Assembly (NCBI GenBank): GCA_037157565.1
Contig: JAZHRO010000073.1
Location: 16,002,501 to 16,066,500 of the forward strand
Length of the DNA: 64,000 bases
Reading direction: 5' to 3'
DNA from: Thalassia testudinum
Taxonomy: Eukaryota > Streptophyta > Magnoliopsida > Alismatales > Hydrocharitaceae
Both the position numbers and the translations under genes were made by a program. The notes below the pieces were generated by a model. That model was not told the origin of the DNA, made no database searches, and saw only the letters and a program-made list of their open reading frames with translations. Shown in pieces: positions 57,459 through 64,000 of this stretch. Position 1 is the first letter of the stretch. Every line of letters starts with the position of its first letter.

Positions 57459-58286
57459 ATACCCATCCACCTACATGCATCCATATATACATTTCACCAC
57501 CCATACGCCCGTGCACTAGTCACTCCACCGCGCATCATATCACGGGAATATCTGCACCAGCTGCTGATATTCCCTGGTATCCGCACAAAGCAAGCACCTC
57601 CACACACACTCCCACACATTCGCCCCACACTCCATGCTGCACTCCGTCTTGTTGGTTGCGTCTTACTGGATGTAGACCAACTTGACACTATGCTACACTC
57701 CATTTCCACTTCCACCTCCACCCCTATATATAATATATATATATATATATATAGATAGATACTGTATTTATTATATTAAGGTAAGTATTCCTTTCTTTGA
57801 CAGCAACCTACCTTATTTTTATTTATCTTTTGTTTCTCGCTATTAAAAAGATAAAAAAAGAGTAAAAGAGAAAAGATAATTCTTGTCTTGTAGGTACTCG
57901 ATCTTGCGAATAACAGGGCCAGTTTTTGGAAACCCTAAGTTGGCTACAAGCCAAGAACCATTTGGCTCAAATCCAAGAACTTGATTTTGAGGGTGTGCCT
58001 TAAGGATAATATTATCAACAAAAAAAATTCTTAAATAGAAAAATCAAAAACATAATAAATGCAAGGAAGAGATGCATTTTAGGAAAGGCATAGAAACTCC
58101 TTGACCTTTAATTCCCGCCTCCCTGAGATCGACCCTAGGCCTAAAAGTGACCAAGATAATATCAAGTAAGCCAGGTAAAAAATTTTTTGAAAGATGGCTA
58201 GACTCAATTTAGGTTAACCCACTGTAATAACTTCAATGATAATTTCACCTTATTAACACAACCTATTCGAGTCCAACCACGCTTTT
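56250..58286 (+). repeat. 5' LTR of F (limits approximate)
   Basis: It is placed by the PBS at 58289 and the U5 motif CCTCCCTGAGATCGACCCTA (58119-58138), which lies about 150-170 bp before the PBS as in A1 and B1. It contains long TA/CA microsatellites. A CTTTAAAACCC box near 56490 could be the promoter. The start is a guess. Confidence 0.45.
57290..57500. repeat. (TA)n/(CA)n microsatellite tract in F LTR
   Basis: These are runs of ATATAT and ACATAT mixed with CACACA upstream (57240-57300). A second TA run lies at 57722-57755. They create a 352-codon open frame full of Tyr-Ile repeats that is not a gene. Confidence 0.9.
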
Positions 58287-58288
58287 TC

Positions 58289-58306
58289 TGGCACTGTTGC
58301 CAGGGA
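58289..58306 (+). other. primer-binding site of F (tRNA-Asp type)
   Basis: TGGCACTGTTGCCAGGGA differs at three sites from the A1 PBS, all transitions. Confidence 0.8.
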
Positions 58307-59673
58307 GGCGCAAATTGAGATAAGTTTCTACTCCATTCCTTTGATTTTCTCTTTTCAAACCCTTCTCTTCAAGGGTGTTTTGTTTGCTTGTGTGTAGGTA
58401 AATTGGTTTCAAGGAGGAGACAAGCAGAGGAGGTCGGAAACGTGGGTGACTCCAAGAGCGAGAGCGTGAAGTTGCCAACGCCACATTGGAGCGTCGCCCA
58501 CATTGCTGAAAAGGTAGGTCTCTCCCTCTCTTAGCAATTTAGGTTAACTTGTCACCTAAATAACAAAAATCTAAAAACACTTCTTGGGAATTTCTTGGGG
58601 CAAGTGGATTAAAAACCACTTGATTGATTGTTTGTTATCACCCGCACCGCCCCTTGATTTCCTACCAAACTTCACATAGCGAAAATCCAAGAATCTTGAT
58701 TCTTAGATCTTTTGTCGTGTGATGTGTTCTTTGAGGCAAGTTTAATTGATTGATTGCCATCCCTCCTTGCCTCATTTTTTTACATTTTCGGGATTACATT
58801 TTTGGTGGGGAGACTTGGAATTGAGTTGATTCCAACTCCACCACGACCTTTCACGTTCTTTAGATTTGATCCCGAATATTTCAACCCCAAAATTTTAATT
58901 TTCTTTACATTATCTTGTGATTGAGCCTTGTGTGTGGAATATCATTTTTGGTGATTGGGAGCACTTGAATTAAAGTGCTTTGGCTCCCTTTCACATTGGC
59001 TTAAAATAGACTCGTGCATCCACACATAGAAATTTCCATCTAGGAAAGCCCATTGCATTTTTAGCATGCATTAACTAATTCACATTGAAGAAGGGTTTGT
59101 TGGGCATAGAAGAACTTGTGTTTTCTCAAAACCTGGAGATTGATTGAATTGGTAACTCAGTGAAATCTTAAAATCCATACTACTTAAGGCTAAAATTCTA
59201 AAAATCATTCACCAACTAAAACTTCAATTCGGGGAGATTTCCCCGTTGCATGCTTGGTTTACACACTTTTTAAAATCAACGCACTTGGGCATTACCCGTA
59301 TACAACGCCCTTCACATTCCTGGAGCACTTGATCCTAAGCCTCTAAATAAAACTGGTAGCAGCTTGACCCTTATTAAGGATTAGAGGTCTAACTCCCTGT
59401 GTGTAGTGCCTACGTGCTGGTGCGGGTTCCCACGTGCTATCGGGTGTCTAAGACTGGGGCAAACGGCCTTTCAATCTGGTCTGGTGGTTCCGCGGTGCTC
59501 TCATTTGGTTCTGTAGGTTGTGATAGTAGGTAACTTAGATCTTTAGGTCTAAGGGCACATTGTAGAGGTTAGGACATTGATTGCTTTGATTTGTTATCAA
59601 GTGTACCCTTGCAGTGCCATTTCTCTCATCCCCTTTTCCTTTCTTATCTCCCCAATTCTTCCTGTGGTAGTGC
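58307..59673 (+). other. leader of F
   Basis: It spans 1.37 kb with no supported gene. Confidence 0.6.
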
Positions 59674-61194
59674 ATGTTTGGGAGGAGGACACAAAACCCT
59701 GAATTGTTTGAATTATCTGATAATTCTAGAAGGATAGAAACCGATTCGTCATCCTCCTCCACAAACATGGCTACACGCCCACCCTCAAATCCCGAGGGAG
59801 GAAATTGCCCCCCTCAAATCCCACCAGGTGGTGGTGGAGCCGTAGACCCCATAACCCGCCTCCAAGCCCAAATGCAAATGTATAATGAGCAGATCGAAGC
59901 CATTAGGGAAACATTGGAGGAAATGCAGAACCCTCCCGAATGGGAAGAGCCTAGGTCTCTTAGCTCTTATCAAAATCTCACTGCCATAGAGACGACAGGA
60001 CAAATTCAAGTCCCCATGGGTGGGGACGATTTTGAATTGAAACCCAATGTCATTGGCCTAATTAACTTTCACTTCCATGGTCTTGCAAGTGAAGATCCTT
60101 TTCTCCATTTGGAAGACTTAACCCGATTAACTGAAACTGTTAAACCAAGAAATATCGGGTTATCAATTGTCCTCATGAAAATGTTCCCATTTTCGTTGCG
60201 GGAGAAAGCATCACAATGGTTGCGCACCCTTGGGAGAATCATCCATTCTTGGGAAGAGATGCGAACAACATTTCTCAAGAAATTCTTCCCAATTGAACGA
60301 ACCAATGCACTTCGCCATGCTATAACTTCTTTCACGCAACAAAACGGCGAGCAGTTTCATGAGGCTTGGGAGAGGTATAATAACCTCCTCCGGAAGTGTC
60401 CACACCACGGTCTGCCTAAGTGGCATATAGCCCAGATCTTCTATTATGGGCTATATGAAACTTTGAAGCAGATTGCAGATGCTTCCTGTGGAGGGAATTT
60501 CATGAATAAAGATAAGAATGGAGCATTTGAATTATTTGAAAACATGAGCAAAAATTCAATGAACAATGCCTCCATTGTCACCTTTAATCATACCAGCCTA
60601 CCCCGTAATGTTCACGAAGTTGACACGGGACCATCCCATTCATCCACAGATCTTAATCTTATCGCACAAAAATTGGATGAAGTCTCCATCGTGCACAAGA
60701 AGCTGGACAAGCTTCTGGCTAATCCCACCCGTTCTATGGCAAACACCTCCACCTCACCACTTCATCACATTCCTAATCCTTCCAATACCAGGCTTATTCC
60801 CAAAAACCCCGTGAGATCTTCCTTACCAAGTGTCGCATCGAGCGATTTGGTAAGTCATGTAGATCTGGCTTCTGCAAGCCAGTATTTTGACATGGAGGAC
60901 CAAGCCTCCGTGTGCTCGGATGCATACATACATGCAGACTCATCTTCTAGCTTAGAAGACGCTTACGCCTTGGGGAACAACCTGTTCTCTGCCACTTATA
61001 ACCCAGGGTGGCGAAATCATCCTAACTTTGCATGGTCCAATAACCTGCAGCGCCAAAACCCTGCAGGTGGACCAATGCGATCGTCCGCACCTGTCATCCT
61101 AAGGACCCAGTCTAATACTGTGGCAAATCCGCCATCGGGTCCTTGCAACCCTCAAACAGAACACGCATCAAGTCCTATTGATAAACTGATGTGA
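59674..61194 (+). CDS. gag: Gag of F (open, 506 codons)
   Basis: This is an Athila-type Gag. The ATG at 59674 opens the frame, but ATG 59767 (MATRPPSNP) matches the A1 start. Residues about 60-85 are a coiled coil (ITRLQAQMQMYNEQIEAI). The capsid core follows: FHGLASEDPFLHLEDL, LMKMFPFSLREKASQW, TTFLKKFFPIERTNALRH, GEQFHEAWERY, CPHHGLPKWH. Then come LIAQKLDEVSIVHKKLDKL, a Ser/Pro-rich part and the YNPGWRNHPNFAW block. There is no proper CCHC knuckle. A single-frame homologous tail continues past the TGA at 61192, so the gene was once longer. Confidence 0.9.
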   Translation: MFGRRTQNPELFELSDNSRRIETDSSSSSTNMATRPPSNPEGGNCPPQIPPGGGGAVDPITRLQAQMQMYNEQIEAIRETLEEMQNPPEWEEPRSLSSYQNLTAIETTGQIQVPMGGDDFELKPNVIGLINFHFHGLASEDPFLHLEDLTRLTETVKPRNIGLSIVLMKMFPFSLREKASQWLRTLGRIIHSWEEMRTTFLKKFFPIERTNALRHAITSFTQQNGEQFHEAWERYNNLLRKCPHHGLPKWHIAQIFYYGLYETLKQIADASCGGNFMNKDKNGAFELFENMSKNSMNNASIVTFNHTSLPRNVHEVDTGPSHSSTDLNLIAQKLDEVSIVHKKLDKLLANPTRSMANTSTSPLHHIPNPSNTRLIPKNPVRSSLPSVASSDLVSHVDLASASQYFDMEDQASVCSDAYIHADSSSSLEDAYALGNNLFSATYNPGWRNHPNFAWSNNLQRQNPAGGPMRSSAPVILRTQSNTVANPPSGPCNPQTEHASSPIDKLM

Positions 61195-62495
61195 ATGGTG
61201 ACGGAAATGTCTAAGCGTCATGAAGAGAACATGACCTCTCTTCAGCATCAATTGGCGCAACAGAGGGCTGAGATCAGTCAACTACACATGGTGACTCAAT
61301 CTCAGGGCACCCTTCCAGCCCAACCTATTCCTAACCCATGAAATTTTGTACCCCTTGGTCCTCAACCACAGGTATGACCTTCTCAGGGGTAGGTTCATCA
61401 GATTCTACAGGCTCCGAGCATTCCACCAGGATTTCAAGCTAATCCCGCAGCAACTGCACCTCACCCTTATGTCCCTATTGTGAACCCTCCCCCACCTTAT
61501 GATCCCACTGGACCCGCAACGTCCAATGCGATTACTATGAGGAGCAGTAAGCAAACTGTCGATCTGCCTAGACCTGATCCTGACCCATCTTTTCCATCGT
61601 CCTCTCATTCGGGATGCGCACCACGTTCTCGTGAGGACAATACACCTAAACTAGTGCCAAAATCAATCCCATTCCCTGAGGCTCTACTGAGGGAGCCAAA
61701 AGGCAAGAAAAAGGATACGCAGGCCTTTGATAGCCTGCGTAATTTATTCAAGGATGTAGAAATCAAGGTACCCCTGTTAGAGGCTATCGACCATATACCA
61801 ACTGTCACTTGATTTTTCAAAGACTACACTACACCCAGACAACAGTCAAAGAAAACAAAGAATCGAGTTGTGCTATACTGTCAAATCTACCACCGAAGCA
61901 GAAAGATCTGGGCACACCGCTTATTTCTTGTAGCATCCAAGGCTGCAATTTCAATCATGCTCTGCTTGATCTAGGATCTTCCATCAATCTTATACCAACC
62001 GTCATGCTCAAGAAATTTGCCTTAGGAAATCTGAAACCCACCCCTGTCACGTTACAATTGGCAGATTGTTCTGTTAAAATACCGAAGGGTGTGGTGGAAG
62101 ACGTGGTGGTTAGGGTCAACAGTCTTTGTTTTCCTATTGACTTTCTTATTTTGGATATGGAAGTTCCTAGCTTACTTTCTGATTGTCCGATCATCCTTGG
62201 TCGACCTTTCTTGGCCACAGCCCACGCCCATATCGACTACGAGTCGGGCTGCATTGAGATTGTTGTTGGCTCTGAGAAACTCAAGCTAAACATCTTCAAG
62301 GTAGCCAAGAACTTTGATTGCGATTGCATCAAGGATGACACGTCTGACGAGGACATGGCCGTCAGTGCGTATATCGGACTAATAGGGACCTATTCTGACT
62401 ACTGTGGATTGCCTTTGAACGCAGACCATTGCCTGACCGACACATATTGTGACGTTCCCCCATCCCTCCCTTTACCCGTACCTTCTCCTGAGTAG
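61195..62495 (+). pseudogene. pro: gag tail and protease of F (broken)
   Basis: The piece 61480-61812 has the MRSSKQTVDL linker and PLLEAIDHIPTVT, then stops at 61810. A frameshift near 61870 leads into 61809-62495 with the protease: NLPPKQKDLGTPLISC, ALLDLGSSINLIP (DLG active site), VTLQLADCSVKIPKG, and PIILGRPFLATAHAH. The protease core is complete, but separated from gag by stops and shifts. Confidence 0.85.
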
Positions 62496-64000
62496 ACTTC
62501 TGACAAGGTTTTCTCCGCTTCCCATACCTCGTGGTCTGAGTCATATTCAGGCTACTCACTGTCGGTCCACACTCTTGAAGATCGGATTGCCCTTTCTTTC
62601 CCGCCAAATTAGGCGGAATTGCAACTCCAAATTGGGACCTTGAGCCCACATACTGATCAATGGGGCTATCCCTTTTTGGATTCATCAATCCAAGATGCCC
62701 CCCTTCTTGGCCAACCTGAGTGCCAACTTCTTCCTCCTGCCTTGTTTTCTTCTGATCCGCTTGGGACACTCTCATCCCAAGAATTGCCAAATCTTTCACC
62801 ATCCACTCCCGAGCTGAAAGAGCTGCCTGACACACTTAATTATGTTTTCTTGGGACCAAATGAAACACTCCCTTTAATCATTAGTTAAAAATTGACCAGG
62901 GAGCAAGAGTGCAAGCTAACAAAGGTCCTTATGGAACACAAGGTAGCCATTGGATGGTCCTTATCAGACTTAACTGGCATTAGCCCTTCCTACTGCACTC
63001 ACCGTATATATATGGAGGAGGAGGCTCGACCTTCCCGCGAGATGTAGCAACGTCTCAACCCTAATATGTGGGAGGTCATTAAAAAGGAAATCATTAAGTG
63101 GCTGGATGCAGGAATAATCTACCCAATCAGCGATAGCCCTTGGGTGAGCTTGATCCATGTCGTGCCCAAAAAGGCAGGACTCACAATCCATGTCAATGAC
63201 AGGGGCGAATCCATCCCTACACACACTCCTACATCTTGGAGAGTGTGTGTAGACTATGGGAAACTGAATGCTACAACTAAGAAAGATCACTTTCCATTAC
63301 CTTTTATTGACCAAATCCTGGAGTGGTTAGTAGGAAATAAATTTTTCTATTTCCTGGATGGATTCTCTGGATATAACTAGGTGGCAATTGATCCCCGGGA
63401 CCAAGAGAAAACTACCTTTACATGCCCCTTCGGCACCTTCGCATTTAGAAGGATGCCTTTCGAACTTTGTAATGCGCCAGCAACTTTCCAGAGATGTATG
63501 CTGTCGATATTCCATGACATGGTGGGTGACTTTCTTGAGGTCTTCATGGATGACTTTTCGGTCTTTGGACCCTCTCTTGATGACTGCCTTGCCAACCTGA
63601 CCCATATCCTTCAGAGATGTATTGATGTGAACCTCGTGCTTTCCTGGGAAAAAAAGTCATTTTATGGTACATGAGGGAATTGTTCTCGGGCATATTATCT
63701 CCGATAGGGGTATTGAGGTTGACAGAGCCAAGCTTGATGTAATTGCTGATTTACCTGTGCCTAGCTCTATTAGACAAATCCACTCCTTCTTGGGACACGT
63801 CGGTTTCTATAGGAAATTCATCAAAGACTTCTCGATGATTTCTAGACCTTTAACTCATCTCCTATTGACCGATGTACCCTTTGATGTGGGCCCCGACTGC
63901 ATACGAGCATTCACGCAGCTGCATGATGCTGTCACCAAGGTCCCTGTTCTCCAGCCACCTGACTGGTCCCTTGCCTTTGAACTCATGTGTGACGCTTCCG
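62496..64000 (+). pseudogene. pol: reverse transcriptase of F (broken, cut by window edge)
   Basis: The lead-in LPDTLNYVFLGPNETLPLI (to 62885) and IGWSLSDLTGISPSYCTHRI is followed by RT: EIIKWLDAGIIYPISDS, VCVDYGKLNATTKKDHFPLP, FLDGFSGYN, then a TAG near 63379, then TCPFGTFAFRRM and FELCNAPATFQRCM (Gly to Glu in the FGLCNAP motif), and the catalytic FMDDFSVFG near 63547. One extra A in the A-run at 63650-63656 shifts the frame. The next phase continues open (SFLGHVGFYRKFI, PDWSLAFELMCDAS) to the window end, entering RNase H. Further stops lie at 62885 and 63045. Confidence 0.88.

Larger units (their letters stand above)
56250..64000 (+). mobile_element. Athila-like element F (3' part outside window)
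   Basis: It has a tRNA-Asp-type PBS at 58289, a 1.4-kb leader, an open gag, a protease region and the start of RT reaching the window edge. The left end is uncertain: the 3' LTR is not visible and no clear TG start or target duplication could be fixed between 55309 and 56400. RT and gag are Athila-clade but distinct from A (for example FMDDFSVFGPSLDDCL, FPIERTNALRHAI). Confidence 0.75.

Noticed and set aside
56700..57758. 352-codon open frame with Tyr-Ile repeats
   Set aside because: It is produced by TA/CA microsatellites, which rarely give stops in one phase.

Overview
This window is plant nuclear DNA made almost entirely of nested LTR retrotransposons. I found no host gene, rRNA, tRNA or CRISPR array. 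It looks like a land plant, probably a flowering plant: there are Athila-type Ty3/gypsy polyproteins, primer-binding sites matching the 3' end of plant tRNA-Asp, a Copia element primed by initiator tRNA-Met, and many CpG-to-TpG changes typical of methylated heterochromatin. The species cannot be named from the sequence. Names A1-A3, B1, B2, C, D, E and F are mine. Percent identities and site counts were made by eye.

Layout. (1) 1-7938: minus-strand Athila-like element D (5' LTR 6407-7938, gag and protease remnants, start of RT at the window edge), split by a 2.26-kb probable solo LTR E (245-2504, target duplication AGCTC). (2) 7939-8658: 3' UTR and polypurine tract of an older element A3, into which D inserted. 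(3) 8659-55308: old Athila element A2, sharing its first LTR with A3. Its gag-pol (11309-16779) is decayed, and its 3' LTR is broken into three pieces (18385-19766, 32539-33076, 54499-55308). (4) In the first break: minus-strand element B2 (19767-32538), itself split by a gag-only Copia element C of Sirevirus type (26639-31603, target duplication GATCT). (5) In the second break: plus-strand element B1 (33077-54493, target duplication ACCTT), itself split by a young Athila element A1 (38200-51990, target duplication ATATA). (6) 55309 to about 56250: unassigned sequence. (7) About 56250-64000: Athila-like element F (LTR, tRNA-Asp PBS, gag, protease, RT), running out of the window.

The nesting order agrees with LTR divergence: A2 LTRs are about 80% alike, B1 and B2 LTRs about 85-91%, C and A1 LTRs about 98-99%.

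Two observations stand out. First, the B elements carry no gag or pol. They share PBS, PPT, LTR start and post-pol motifs with the A elements, but have an unrecognised ORF of about 368 codons whose two copies differ mostly at synonymous sites. They look like a non-autonomous family that borrows A-type machinery. Second, each A-family LTR has, about 0.9 kb after its ordinary TATA box, a second promoter-like block: a plant snRNA-type USE (GTCCCACATCG) followed 23-26 nt later by a TATA box, the spacing used by RNA polymerase III. Where it is uninterrupted it is followed by hairpins, and in every copy the first TTTT lies at a conserved place. B1 inserted about 33 bp downstream of one of these TATA boxes.
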